A DNA stretch of 64,000 nt. It comes from Artemisia argyi. Its lineage: Eukaryota; Streptophyta; Magnoliopsida; Asterales; Asteraceae. Location of the stretch: NCBI GenBank assembly GCA_030686995.1, contig CM060686.1:75591757-75655756 (forward strand), read 5' to 3'. Of the stretch, positions 37,408 to 49,496 are shown one piece after another (the first letter of the stretch is position 1; every line of letters starts with the position of its first letter). The translations under genes and the position numbers were made by a program. The notes beneath the pieces are model-generated. The model searched no databases and was not told where the DNA came from. It saw only the letters and a program-made list of their open reading frames with translations.

Positions 37408-40400
37408 ATGGATTGTACACGTACCTGGGCAGAGCAGCACAATAGTGTGGTTATTTTGGATGAAGAGTTGGTTCCTGAAGGTTTCACAGACATGGTAAAA
37501 TTCTTGAATGCTACTTCTCTTAGGTATGCACTCACTGTGAATGCTACAATATTTGTTTCCTACATCAAACAGTTTTGGCTTACTGCTAAAGTCAAAACTA
37601 TGAATGAGGAAAAATATGTCAGTGCTATAGTAGATGGTCAAAAGATTCGTGTAACTGAATCTTCTATAAGGGAAACTCTTCTCTTAGATGATGAAACAGA
37701 GACCACTTGTCTTGCCAATTCTGTTATTTTTGAAGGTTTAAATGCTTTGGGGTATGAGGGAAGACATACAAATTTAAAATTTCAAAAAGCTCTCCTCTGT
37801 CCTCAATACAAGTTTTTGGTACACCTTATCCTTCATTGTTTGAGTCCTAAAACTTCTGGGTGGCGTGAGTTTAGTACTACTATTGCTTCTGCTATGGTAT
37901 GCCTAAGCAAAGGTCATCCATTTAATTTTTCAAACATGATTTTGGAGGGGATTGTTAAAAGTGTTAAAGAGTATGGTTCTTACTTGCTTTATCCACGATT
38001 TATCCAGCTCTTTATTGAAAACCAACTTACCAATTTCAGATCACATACTGGTACTTTTGATGCTCCTAAATTGGTTTCCAAAACTTTTACTTTCTTGCTT
38101 AAACATGGTTAAGGTTTTTCAGGCACACATACAAATCTTACACCTTCTATGGTGCAACTTGTGCAAAATGTTCAGGGTGAAGGATCAGGAAATCCCACTG
38201 ATTCCCCTCACACACCCAATTTTACTGCATCTGCTACGCAACCCAAAATACACTATACCCGTAGGAAAACCAAAAAGAACACTGATCTACCTCAGGATAG
38301 TGTTAGTATGGCTGTACCAGATGAGGCTGTCCTAGGTGATAGAGGGGACATGTTGGCAAGGGCTGTCACTACTGCTTCTAGCTTAGCAGCAGAGCAGGAC
38401 AGTGATAACATCATTAAGACCCAAACCAAGGCAACATCTAGAGAAAAGGATTCTGCTGAATCTAATTCTCAGGATGGTAACCCTAGCCAAATGGAAAATA
38501 TAGGGGGCTCAGATGATAAAACTAGGTTTGATACTGAGTTTATGTCCCAAGATTCATCTTTCAGACCAGGTTACGCAGGTCGAAGTGATGAGGACAGGCC
38601 AGTGACAAATGAATTGACGGAAAATCTTATACATAATGACAATGTCAATGATTCACCTCTCGGACCAGGTTACACAGGTCGAAGTGATGAGACTACCATG
38701 AAACTCATTCAGGAATTGACGGTTACTTGTACCAACTTGGAGGCGAAGTGTACTTCATTGGAAGATAAAGTTCTTAGTCTCTCTTCTATTGTTGATGGTC
38801 AAGCCAAGCTCATCACCAAATTGCAAAAACAGATTAAGAACTTAAGGAAATCAAGATCTTCAACCTCCTTGAAAAGATTGAAGAAAGTGGGCACTTCTCA
38901 AGTTATAAGTTCACCTGAACTCTCTACTCATTTGGAAGAGGATGCTTCCAAACAGGGGAGGAATGAAGACATAATGGGTTCAGGGCAGGTTAATTTGAAG
39001 AAAGTGGATGGTGCTCAGGATATGGATGCTGGAATGGTTTCAGGGGAGGTTCCAGAGGTTGGAGATATAGAAGTGGAAAGTCCTCAGGATGCTGAAAATT
39101 TTGTGATTGCTGACGAATCAGGGAATGAGGTTGTAATGGAAAAGGTGATTGCTACTCAAGAAAATGTGGTGGAAAAACTTAAGACTTTGGAGCCTGAGCA
39201 ACTAGTGATGGCTACAGGGTTGATGGGTGAAGCTTTTATGACTTTGGGTGATTCTATGGTTAAAGAACTTGAAAATGCTGCTCTTGATAACAAGATTGAT
39301 GACTCTGCTGCTGCTCAAGATTCTACTGCTAAGGATTTAGCTGATCCTGCTGCTATTGGAAAGGTCAGTTCTGCTGATGCACAAGACTCTGCTGCTGGGT
39401 CTAGTGACAATGCTGCTACTGAGGCTATGGTTTTGTTAAGTAAGAATACTACAGAGGTACCATCTGAATCATCTTCAAAACATACACCACTACCAACTCC
39501 ATCACTACCACAACAACCAACAACCACAATCACATCCTCTACACCAAGAATACCTCAAAAGGGAGTTGTAATCAGAGAACCTGCTGCTCAACAAAAGAAG
39601 GTTGTTTCATCATCTTCTACTGATAAAGGGAAGGGTAAGCAAGTTGAAGATCCTAAGTGGATGTATAAGGGGATTGATTACTCTGAAATACCTTTTCATT
39701 GGTGGCCCAAGGAATTACAAGTTGAACATGACACAACTGTTACATTGAAAGAACAAGAATTGCTTGATCAAGAAGAACAACAGTTGGTTCAGGAGGAAAA
39801 AGAAAGGGTTGTAAAGGAAACTGAAGACTTAAAGAGGTATGCGGAATGGGTTGATGAGAAGATAAGAATAGATGCTGATATTGAACTCTCCAAGATGATT
39901 AAGATTGAAGAAAATGAGATTCCAACTTTTGATGTGCAATCTTGGATAAGGGAGTTAACTGCTAAGAAAAAGAAAGAAGATGCTGCTACTAGAAGAAAGA
40001 AAAAGGTTCTCAGGGGTCCAACTCTATTGCAACAAAGAAGAGAGCAAGAAAGGTACCTGAAGAATATGAAGGGATGGAAATTGGTACGGTTAAAACCTAA
40101 GTCTGATCAAGAGGCTTTTGACCTGTATCAAGAAGCTAAGAAACAAACAGATACCTTCTATCCGATGGGTTGTCCTGAAGACTTGGAACACATTGCTCAA
40201 AGGAGTAAATAGTTGGTACCTGATAAAGTTGTTAAAGTAGAGCATGTTCAAGAGGCAGATGTTTTTAAGTAGCTTGATGATAGTGCAGATAAGACAACTT
40301 CTTCTATTAAAAGTGGTAAAAGGAAATGTGTTGTTCATAAATCCTTTGCAAAGAAGAAGAGAAAAACAGGAGAAGAAAGCAGTTCTAAGCCAGAAGGAGA

Positions 40401-41045
40401 TGAGTTCAAGAATGATTATGATCATATTCCTCCTGAGCATTTAAAGAATAATTGAAGGTTCTCACTATGGTTGGTAAGATGGAGGAACCTGAAGTAGTTG
40501 ATGCCACACCAATAGGAATCAAATATCCTATTATCAAAGTAACTACAGGATATGATACTAAAATTGGAACATTTTATGATGTTGAGAGATCTGATGGATA
40601 GACTCACAGGTTTCTTAGATTTCAACAGATGTTATATTACTTTGATAGAGAGGATGTTGATGATTTGTGGAAGCTATATAAGGCAAAGTTTGGAGCTAAG
40701 AAGTTTGATGGTAAAAAGTATGAAATAGAGAAAATTGATCACCTTAAGACTATGTCTGATAATGTTCTCTGGAGAGCTCTGAAACTTATGTATGAACCTT
40801 CAATGGATGATTCTGAATGGACAGAGATAGTAGAATATAAAGTAAGAAAATGGAGACTTTTTCAAGATTCTGGAATTCATGTCTTGGATATTGGACCAAT
40901 TACTTTATATATGCTGGCTGAAAAGGATTACCCAGTGGTAAGATACTGGAATACTGTCAATCAGATGGTTAATGGTGCTGGGTTACTCAACTTGCAGAAA
41001 GACTATGATACTGATGATGAGGTCAACAGACATCTCAAGACTTGA
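37408..41045 (+). pseudogene. Long 3' accessory ORF of element D
   Basis: About 1,200 codons between pol and the 3' LTR. Part 1 (37408-38112) starts MDCTRTWAEQ and has SYIKQFWLTAKV and LVHLILHCLSPKTSGW. It ends at an in-frame TAA. Part 2 (38149-40212, same frame) has a coiled coil (38690-38860), Ala/Ser-rich linkers made of SAA/STA repeats, a Lys/Glu helix (39740-40000) and LKNMKGWKL. After stops at 40210, 40270 and 40453 and a frameshift, part 3 (40629-41045) has YYFDREDVDDLWKLYKAKFG. I recall this three-part protein as common in Asteraceae annotations of copia elements. Its position matches SIRE envelope-like genes, but I see no signal peptide or membrane segment. The function is unknown. 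Confidence 0.75.
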
Positions 41046-41120
41046 GTGTTTGGAAGCATCCTCCTAGTGTATAACTATGCTTTGAAGAAACTTAATGATT
41101 TAGTGATAAACATTAAGTTT

Positions 41121-41130
41121 AGGGGAGGAT
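41121..41130 (+). other. Element D polypurine tract
   Basis: AGGGGAGGAT directly before TGTTGGGTTT of the 3' LTR. Confidence 0.85.
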
Positions 41131-41605
41131 TGTTGGGTTTTGGATTCTGCTGTTGAGAGAAACTGCTGCTGTGATGAAACTGCTGCTAAGTTAAATGATT
41201 CTGCTACTGATGTCAAAGTGCTGCTAAGGGAAAATGCTGCTAACGGAATCTAGTGCTAAAGTGATAAGCATGTATTCGTAGTAGATAATTATAGAATAGA
41301 TTGTGTGTATATAATATATGTCTAGAATATTCTTATCTTGAATAGAAATTTATTGTAAACCTAGTAGGACTCCTTGGCCTATAAAAGGAGGATCTAAGGG
41401 TTAGATTGAGAACGTATTGTTTAGTTTTCGTTTACACTTCAAGGTTGTAAAACCCTAGCATTGTCGAGTGCTCGTATTAATAATATTGAAGTGTTGATAG
41501 TTAAATTATTCTTCTTAAGTTAAGCTTTTATATTCCGCATTCTAGCTTAAGTGTTTAATACAAGTCAACTTCTATATAAGATCGTTTGCTCAACTGGGAT
41601 CAACA
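41131..41605 (+). repeat. Element D 3' LTR
   Basis: 475 bp, TGTTGGGTTTTGG to GGGATCAACA. TATAAAAG is at 41380-41387. It carries the same CTGCTG-rich head and keeps the presumably original R/U5 sequence where the 5' LTR is rearranged. Flanked by TAAAC. Confidence 0.92.
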
Positions 41606-41610
41606 TAAAC

Positions 41611-42042
41611 TCACTTAATACATGTCTAAAAATTAATTTTTAGTAGTGTTTAATGTTACTAGGCGAAAGTACTTTTGTATTGGCTACAACCTTTGATATA
41701 ATCTTTAATGAAGTCCATCTTTTACAAAGGTATGTTTCTAGATAGAATTTTGTTTTAGTTTGTTAGTTTGAAAGAAACGTTTGGCCCCCCGTATTTATAA
41801 TTCTTGGCTCTGCCCCAGCTTGGTTTCATTCTATACAAAAAAGCCTAGGGAATTATTGACAAAAAATATCCCCCCCATACACAGTTATTTAGCCAAAACC
41901 TTTTAATTTTCATTTCCTATCTTTTTCTTGAACAAGGAAGGGTTGTTAATCGAATAATCAAGAAGATCATCTTTTAACTTCACTATTTGGAACCATGGAC
42001 CCAGATTATATCTAAAGAAATAGCCCATATCCCACCATGAGG
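41611..42042. other. Junction segment between D and S copy 2
   Basis: The first about 40 bp look like the continuation of element C's 3' end. The C 3' LTR then fails to appear, so a rearrangement breakpoint is likely near 41640-41660. An unrecognised open frame of 68 codons without a useful ATG runs on the minus strand at 41903-42109 (contains FVNWSSWWDMGYFFRYNLG). It may be a gene remnant, but I cannot identify it. Confidence 0.4.
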
Positions 42043-42774
42043 ACCAATTGACGAATTGTCTTCTCCCTAATAGATTTTTCCGCGGTGTAGAATCCTCACC
42101 AGCATTTAGTTAACAAGGATCGATTACATAATCTTAGGATGAACTTCTTTTTGGGAGGTACTTCAGATGCTAAAAACTTGAGAATGTGTTAAGTGAGGGT
42201 GAACTTCCTTTTAATTTATAATATGTTAAGCAAGATTGCAAGACCTGATTTTTCCGTGGTGTAGAACACCAAAACAAAGGATGAATCCCTGCACAGATCT
42301 GTGGATCCTTGAGGTCTTGTGACTAACTTCTGCTTGCCTCTTTAACAATCTATTTAGTTTACTTAAACCAAACTTTTGTAGTGTAACTTGACACAACATG
42401 TTATGTACACGATATATTCAAATGGAGGTGTAAAACTATCAATCATTATTCGATAATCCTTTAGTTCAACAATTCTACACATATTATATATATTGTTTTC
42501 AGTGGTTGACTTTTTTGCCGTGTTGTGATGGAGTTTAAAATTTTATATAACGGAATTAAAATCTCATTTAAGTCAAGTTTTGAATTTCATGCAAATTCAA
42601 TAATAATTTCAATTAAATGTAAGACATAAACATATTTTTCAATGATAAATTTAAATCGACAGAGCAAGCTTTTCCTCATAACTTCATTTCAGTTATACTT
42701 GAGGCTCACGTTTGTTTTCTTCTCCCTTTTACTAAATAATTAAAATAAACATTAAGATAAATATTACAGAACTT

Positions 42775-42780
<6 letters not shown>
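42043..42780. repeat. Duplicated flanking segment S, copy 2
   Basis: Matches 1-762 and leads into a C-family LTR like copy 1. At its right end, ACACTTAAA is joined to AATTATGACG of the LTR interior. The last about 200 bp of flank and the first about 95 bp of LTR are therefore missing, with TAAA shared at the junction. Confidence 0.85.
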
Positions 42781-42861
<81 letters not shown>

Positions 42862-43346
42862 TGAGATCAAATGAGAACTTTCTTAAAGTTGTAAAAATGA
42901 GAACCAACCAAAATCTCACAAATGACACTCAACTTAAAAGAAAATAAAAACATACTTAATTACAACTAAAATTGTTAAAGATTTGATGGGTTTTCTTATG
43001 AAAATTGACGTAAACTAAGTGATACACTTTGAATCAACGTGTAATGTGTATCAATGTTTAGTATTGTGTATCAAGTTTTTAGTGGTTGTTGTGTATTAGG
43101 TGTATCAATTTGTATATAAGAAATTAGTTTTTTGAGATTCTAATGTATATGTATCAAAAATTTAATTGTGTATCAGTAATTAGTTTCTCATGTATGAGTT
43201 GATTATTTGTCGATTTAATGTTAACTTGTATTAATATATAATATTTTGGTGCATATTTGCTAAAATGGTTATGTATCAATGTTTTAATGGTATTTTAAAA
43301 TAGTTATCATTTTTACAACTTTAAGAAAGTTCTCACATTAACCTTC

Positions 43347-43395
<49 letters not shown>
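42781..43395. mobile_element. MITE between two (TA)n tracts (Micron-like)
   Basis: A core of about 480 bp with inverted repeats at its ends (42872-42904 and 43303-43336; AGAACTTTCTTAAAGTTGTA) is sandwiched between TA tracts of about 78 bp (42781-42857) and 45 bp (43350-43395). The interior has about eight scattered TGTATCA words. Insertion into TA microsatellites is the known habit of Micron-type elements described in rice. The assignment is by this habit, not by sequence. There is no coding. Confidence 0.65.
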
Positions 43396-43400
<5 letters not shown>

Positions 43401-43403
43401 CTT

Positions 43404-43730
43404 AAAATTATGACGTAAACAAGTATTTAGTGATAAATATTCACTTTACATCCAATTCACTTAAGGTATGAATAAACAAAGTGTTTATTGCATTCTATGA
43501 TCAAAGGAACATTTTTCTTAAACACTAGACTTTTTATAAAATGTCACAAAACATTTTATATCTTTTACAAAATCATTTTTGGAAATAAAAGAATATGTTT
43601 AAATCATTATAAATATATTAATTCAAATTTTTAACCAAAAATGGTGAAAATGTTCCAGAAAAACCTTCCCCACAAAAGGACAAAGAAATCCAACGTTCTG
43701 GAGGGGCGGCCCTCTTAATTCCTAGGCAGC
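43404..43730 (+). repeat. C-family LTR, copy 2, left part
   Basis: Matches 10478-10805 of copy 1. It ends in CCTAGGCAGC, where element A inserted in the middle of the GGCCGCC/TTAATT promoter cluster. GCAGC (43726-43730) is the target duplication. Confidence 0.88.
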
Positions 43731-45174
43731 TGATGAGGCGAAAAGTATACCGCTTTTAAGGGGTCATTTAAGCCCGAATTCGATATTACTTGATCAAATA
43801 TTGCCCTAAATCGTTCCTTTCGTCATTTTAGGTACTTTTGGAGAGAAATTTGGAAAAGGAAGCATTTTGGACGTTTTTGGAGCATAAAAGTGAAGAAAAC
43901 GGCAAAGTCTCAATTTCCTTGCTGGGAACAGTACCTGACGGCGTCAAGGTTCTACAAGTGACGGCGTCAAGAGTGACAAAAGAGGTGGATGTGGAACTTA
44001 TAACATGACGACCTAGAAAGTTTTCAAGCTTATTGGCCTGACGGCGTCACCAAGGCCGTCAGGGTCCAAACACACGTGACGGCCCAGAATGATTTTCTAC
44101 ATGACGGCGTCAAAAGTGGATCTAGGCAATACGAATTTCATCATGGCGGCGAGTTGACGGCGTCACAAGCTATAACGTGACGCCGTCAAGATGTAAAATC
44201 TATATATAGTCTTCTAATTTTCATTCATGGGTGTGCAACTTTGAGGGGATAAACCCTAGACGAATTTTAACAGCTTTTCAAGGGTTTTAACCCCTTGATT
44301 CTTCCATGTTCAATTGAAGATAAGTACTTATTCAAATCATTCAATATGTCTATGTGTTGTATGATTATATCTTACGCTTGTCTTCTCTTTAACATACTAG
44401 GCTAGATTTTTATTGTGTTTGCTTAGATGTATTGAAACCTAGATGTTAATTATGGGTTGATTGTTTGTTTATAATTGTTACGGATGAATGTATTCGATGT
44501 TAGGCTTAAGAAAACTGGCAGACTTCCGTTGGTAACTTGTTTGAACGTCTTAAGAAACATGATCGGAGGTGTACTACAATTTTTGGTTGTATTTAATGCG
44601 TAAGAGAATTCTAATGATCCCATGTTAGGAGCTTGTAACGGCTCGACATAGGAGTAAAGTAGGATCTTATAGAGTTAGGGAATATTGTACACGGCCCTAC
44701 GACTAGTATTAAGGAATATGACCCGTCATCCATGCAATTGTAACAAGCTAATCAACTTGTAAAAGATATCTAGGGAGTAATGAAATCTAAGTAAACACAA
44801 CTTCTCTCATTATTGTTTCCACCACATTAGTATAATAGTTTCATTTTCATTTTTGTTATTTTATTTTGATTGCATCTTTAGATTAATTGGGTTAGTTGGC
44901 TAGCAACTAATTCCGCTCACTCCTTCAAAACCCGAGATTTTACTTGCTTTCATAAAATATAAAAATACAAAAAGAATCATCCCTCACCTCTAGACCTAGT
45001 TTAGTAGGCTTTCTAATCCTAGCGACACTATTCCTGAGTTGAACGATCAATCCCTCGGTACTTGTCAGTATACTATACTACAACGATTAAGTACACTGCC
45101 TGGTGGGGGTTGTAAACTTCTCGAGATCCCTTGAGAGGTAAAACCTGTTGCGAAGGTGCAATTCCCACGTATCA
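43731..45174 (+). repeat. Element A 5' LTR
   Basis: 1,444 bp, TGATGAGGCG to CCCACGTATCA. Six TGACGGCGTCA-type sites lie before the TATA box (TATATATAG, 44201-44209). The 3' half has the GAACGATCAATCCC and TATACTATACTACAACGAT words typical of this LTR type. Confidence 0.9.
43936..44188 (+). promoter_or_regulatory. TGACGGCGTCA array in A 5' LTR
   Basis: Sites at 43936, 43959, 44039, 44102, 44155 (TGACGGCGTCA) and 44178 (TGACGCCGTCA), plus half sites GGCCGTCAGG and GTGACGGCCC near 44055 and 44075. Each is an inverted pair of TGACG around one base. TGACG is the known core bound by TGA-class bZIP factors (as-1 type). The array ends 12 bp before the TATA box. Confidence 0.7.
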
Positions 45175-45180
45175 AGTTTT

Positions 45181-45198
45181 TGGCGCCGCTGCCGGGGA
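45181..45198 (+). other. Element A primer-binding site (Asp tRNA type)
   Basis: TGGCGCCGCTGCCGGGGA, six bases after the LTR end. One base differs from the TGGCGCCGTTGCCGGGGA known in Athila/Tat elements. Confidence 0.85.
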
Positions 45199-45356
45199 AT
45201 AGTTATTGTCTAGGTTAGGATTTCTTTTTATTAGGTGTACTTGCTAGATTCCTTTCTAGTAAGACTTTTATTTTTATTTTTATGTTTTCTTTAATCTACC
45301 TTTTTCTTCGTGCCTTTGTTTGTAAATTAAATTCATTGACTATTCCGTTGGCCATT

Positions 45357-46292
45357 ATGGAAAATGTGAATCCACCCCTTTCCCCTAGTGAAGTGGCTTT
45401 GTTGCGTGAACAGATTGAGAATGAGATTAGGGAACTTAGGGAGCTTAATAGGTTAATTAATGTTGAGCTCGATCATGCATTTAGTGACCTAGCGACCGCC
45501 TTGTATTCAAATAAGGACCTAGGATCTAATGATTTTGAGGATGTTGTTGAGGAACTTGAGGAAGGGGAGATAGATCCGAAACCGGATGACTATTTCAATC
45601 TATATCCCACTAAGGAGGAGGCTGCGTACTATAATAATCTTATTGATAATCCTCGACCTCCTTTTACTAGAATTGACCCTAAGATAAAGAGAGGCGATCC
45701 TAAGAATGTTAAGATACCATGTATGATTGGGTATAAGCACATTGACAATGCTTACATTGATTTTGAATCCCCAATCAACATTATGTCCTCAAGTGTTTAT
45801 AGTGATATAGTGAAAACAAGACTTGGACCTAGAAAAGATCCCAAATACCCCAGTGGAGTTTGTAACTTTGTCGGGAGAATTAAAGGTCTACATGTCTTTG
45901 TTGGGAACTTTACTTATATCATTGACTTCATGGTTGTTGAAGACCTAGCTAGTATTATTGGTTGTCGCTTATCCCATGTTGTATTTGGTAACCCATTTAT
46001 TGAAGAATCCAAGTTAGAATATGATGAGATAGAAGGGACGATCCAATTTACTAGTGAAACAGATAGGATCACATATAGGATGCCTAATAGAATGAAGGAA
46101 TTTCGTTTTGTGCCTCGATTTGATATGGATAACATTGGTGCTTTTGAGGACATCAATGAAGAGGACAAGAAAAAGGGCATGGACTATGTATGGGAGAAGA
46201 AGAGCCTTTTCTATAAGGATTGCTTAACTCTAGGGCCAAAATATAAAGTTGATAGGGAATTTGCCAATAGGATTATAGGAGCAATTGAGTAA
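45357..46292 (+). CDS. Element A protease-like ORF
   Basis: About 311 codons, intact. The ATG at 45357 (MENVNPPLSP) is preferred to the upstream ATG at 45282, because element B's gag also begins ME...INPP. Residues 10-40 form a Glu/Arg/Leu helix and residues 60-75 are acidic. Residues 115-250 resemble a retropepsin: IPCMIG, AYIDFESPINIM, NFVGRIKGLHVFVGNFTYIIDFMVVED, LSHVVFGNPFIEES. Where Athila proteases have D-L-G-A the protein has D-F-E-S, so the Asp stays but the active-site Gly is lost. It is probably a non-catalytic or altered domain. It sits directly after the leader with no gag. Confidence 0.7.
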   Translation: MENVNPPLSPSEVALLREQIENEIRELRELNRLINVELDHAFSDLATALYSNKDLGSNDFEDVVEELEEGEIDPKPDDYFNLYPTKEEAAYYNNLIDNPRPPFTRIDPKIKRGDPKNVKIPCMIGYKHIDNAYIDFESPINIMSSSVYSDIVKTRLGPRKDPKYPSGVCNFVGRIKGLHVFVGNFTYIIDFMVVEDLASIIGCRLSHVVFGNPFIEESKLEYDEIEGTIQFTSETDRITYRMPNRMKEFRFVPRFDMDNIGAFEDINEEDKKKGMDYVWEKKSLFYKDCLTLGPKYKVDREFANRIIGAIE

Positions 46293-46440
46293 AAGGTGGT
46301 TGGTCTCTTTAAAGAACATTTACAATCGGGTCCGGAATACAAAACTAAGATTGGAGATGACGTAGAGAATGTGACCAATGATGAGATCATGAAATTGCCC
46401 ATGACCTTGAGTCTAGCTACAAGACTCGTAAATAAAGAAA

Positions 46441-46464
46441 AGCGCTTCTTGGGAGGCAACCCAT
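46441..46464 (+). other. Conserved hairpin-like block after the A ORF
   Basis: AGCGCTTCTTGGGAGGCAAC then CCATG. TGGG and CCCA can pair around AGGCAA. The identical block occurs in B (53559-53583), and I recall a similar one downstream of gag-pro in many Athila/Tat elements. It may be an RNA signal. Confidence 0.5.
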
Positions 46465-47869
46465 GTTTTGTGTGTTTTTATTTGTTTGATGTTATTTGTT
46501 TCCATATGCATGCTTTATTTTTATTGTTGGTAGATCATGTTTCAAACTAAAATTGTGAAAATGCTTTATTTTGTTGTTTAACTTCGTCTTAACTTCATAT
46601 AAAGGTATTTTGCAAAAGCTAAGTGTAAGGGGAAACCCTAAATTTGTTTCTAAGAACGAAAATGATCTTGATTCGCCACAATATTAAATGAGCATGTATA
46701 TTAGTAATTGTTAGAGTCAAATGCTTGTATCGTGTCATAATGATGTTTTGTAGGATTTTTTAGGAAGTAGGACATAAGTTTTTCTAGAAATTTTCCGGAA
46801 ACTTAACATAAAGCTTTTTGCAGGTCACTTTTGACGGTGTCAGGGTTTAACAGCTGACGACGTCACGTTTAAAATTCTGGAAATTTTGCGAGTTTTGTTT
46901 TTATAACGGAGTCTTAAAAGTTTTTGTTGATTCTTTAGTTTTATAAACTCCAGGAAATCTGCAAACATTCATTTCACAAGCATTATATCTTAAATTGCTT
47001 TCTAGGATTTGTTAGTATATATAGATTGCCGCCGATTTTACGCGAGGTTGCCTTGATTGTTTTCTCAGGTTTAACAGGTTATATATGACAAGAAGATTAT
47101 TTATATTTTTGGAAGGGAAGCTTTGAACGTTCATTTTCTTGGAGGAAGATCTAACCTTGTTAACACACTATCCACACCGAACGAATCAGGGGAGTATTTG
47201 TTTTCATTCTTTTACCTATTTTACTTTTACATCCTTTAATTGAACATTGGGGACAATGTTCATCCTAAGTGTAAGGGGAGGGTAAATGATGATACCTTAT
47301 AGGATACAATTGCACTTGAGTTTGTTTGTTCTATGGTAGGTGTGTAATAAAACTAGGAGAAATACTTGTTAGTGTAATTTTAGCGCCAAATTTAAATTTT
47401 TTAACAACATTTAGGAGTGAAACTTTAGCCTTAGCAAGCATCTCATGGATAGGAGTTGTATGACTAGCACAAAACCGTACCATTCAAAAAAAATTTCCAC
47501 CCAAATATGTGAGGTTCGCCTTTAGATTTGATAGGAAAAGCATTCATTATTAGTGCTTATGAGTGTACCGGTAGCATTTAGATTCTAGAACTTGCGTTAG
47601 TGATGCAGCGCGAGACCGCTAGTGAGACTACATTCGTGTAGTAGGATATACTACATGATAACAGGCATTAGGATCACCCTTGTGTTAAACCCGTATCATA
47701 ATTACTTGACCATTTAAGTCATATTACTTGACTAGTAAAGTCCATTAATTTTTCCCACACCTTAGCGTTGTACTAATTTTTAGTACACAAAACCCCTAGT
47801 ACACCCCTCCGAGCCTATCTTTTCGTTTCTAACTTTAAGCATCTTACTTAAAGGAAGAATTTGTTACAA
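46465..47869 (+). other. Element A long 3' non-coding region
   Basis: AT-rich and without real ORFs. It holds GGACAATGTTCATCC followed by AGTGTAAGGGGAGGG (about 47252-47284), a purine run resembling an internal second polypurine tract, and degraded TGACG pairs near 46840. It parallels B 53584-54990. B inserted at CCCAC (47870-47874). Confidence 0.7.
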
Positions 47870-47874
47870 CCCAC

Positions 47875-49326
47875 TGATGAGGCAAAAAATGATCCGTGTT
47901 TAGGGGGTCATTTAAGCCCGAATTCGAATTTATTTTATCAAATATTGCCCTAAATCGTTACTTTTGTGATTTTAGGTACTTTTGGAGTGAATTTTGGAAA
48001 AAGAAGCATTTTGGACGTTTTTGGAGCATAAAAGTGAAGAAAACGGCAAAGTCTTAATTTTCCTTGCTGGGAACAGTACCTGACGGCGTCACAAGCTTCT
48101 TAATGACGGCGTCAAGAGGAAAACAAGAGGTGAAGAGGATGGAGTCTATGACGGTCCAGAAAGATTTTTCACTAGGGCATGACGGCGTCACGCTAGGCCG
48201 TCATGGTCCCTTTATACGTGACGGCCCAGAGGAAATTTGCTCTTGATGGCGTCAGATCTGGATCTAGGCAATCCGAGAATATTATGGGCGGCGGGTTGAC
48301 GGCGTCAAAATTTTCTTCTTGACGCCGTCACCTTAGAAAATCTTTATATAGTTTTGTAATTTCCATTCATTAGGCGAGTAGGGGGAGGACAATTCTAGGG
48401 ACGACTTGGATAAACCCTAGTACGATTTTATCAGTATTTTCAAGGGTTTTCACCCCTTGAAACCTTTCATGTTCAATTAAGATAAGTATCCTTTCAATTC
48501 ATTTAATATGTCTATGTGTTGTTTGAATATATCCTACGCTTGTCTTGATTTTAACATGCTAGGCTAGATCTCTTGTGTGTTTGCTTAGATGTAGTGAAAC
48601 CTAGATGTTGATGATGGGTTGATTGCTTGTTTATAGTTGTTACGGATGAATGATTTCGATGTTAGGCTTAAGAAAACTGGCAGACTTCCATAGTGTATTT
48701 TGCTTGAACGTCTTAAGAAACATGAACCAATGCGTACTAGGTTTTTATGGTTGTATTTAATGCATGAGCGAATTCTAGTGATCCCATGTTAGGAGCTTCT
48801 TGCAAGCTCGACATAGGAGTGAAGTAGGAGCTTATAGAGTTGGGGAAGTACGTACGCCACCCCACGAATGGTATTAAGGAATATAACCCGTCATCCACGC
48901 AACTGTAACAAACTATCAACCTGTAAAAGATATCTAGGGAGTAATGAATTCTAAGTAAACACAACTTTCCCATTTATTGTTCACACCACTAGTTTAATTA
49001 GCTTTATTTTCATTTTTGTTATTTTATTTTAATTGCATCTTAGTTATTGGGTTAATTGACTAGCAACTAATCCCACCCACTCTTCCAATACCCGAGATTT
49101 TAATTGCTTTTATAAAAATATAAAAATACAAAAAGAATCATCCCTCACCTCTAGACCTAGTTTTTAGGATTTCTAATCCTAGTGACACTATTCCTGAGTT
49201 GAACGATCAATCCCCCGGTACTTGTCACTATACTATACTACAACGATCAGGTACACTGCCTAGTGGGGGTTGTAAGCTTCTCGAGATCCCTTGAGAGGTA
49301 AAACCTGGTGCAATTCCCACGCATCA
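47875..49326 (+). repeat. Element B 5' LTR
   Basis: TGATGAGGCAAAAA to CCCACGCATCA. TGACGGCGTCA sites at 48081, 48104, 48180 and 48297, TGATGGCGTCA at 48245 and TGACGCCGTCA at 48320, then TTTATATAG at about 48343. Site order matches A. Confidence 0.9.
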
Positions 49327-49332
49327 AGTTTT

Positions 49333-49350
49333 TGGCGCCGCAGCCCGGGG
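49333..49350 (+). other. Element B primer-binding site (Asp tRNA type)
   Basis: TGGCGCCGCAGCCCGGGG. It differs from the site in A by a changed base and an extra C, so priming may be weaker. Confidence 0.75.
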
Positions 49351-49496
49351 AATAGTTATTGTCTAGGTTAGAATTTTTTTTTATTAGGTCTACTTGCTAG
49401 ATTCCTTTCTAGTAAGACTTTATTTTTATTTTTAGGTTTTCTTTAGTCTATCTTATTTCTTTGTGTTTTTGTTCGTAACTTTTACCATCCGACATC

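Noticed and set aside
41903..42109. 68-codon minus-strand frame with many aromatic residues as a host exon
   Set aside because: No usable ATG, no clear splice sites and no recognised family. It is only mentioned within the junction segment.
43936..44188. Regularly repeated TGACGGCGTCA looked like a repeat array such as CRISPR
   Set aside because: The repeats are 11 bp, unevenly spaced, in plant LTRs upstream of a TATA box, and recur in four LTRs.
48064..48246. 60-codon ORF repeated at 56200-56382
   Set aside because: It covers the TGACGGCGTCA array in both B LTRs. There is no coding evidence.
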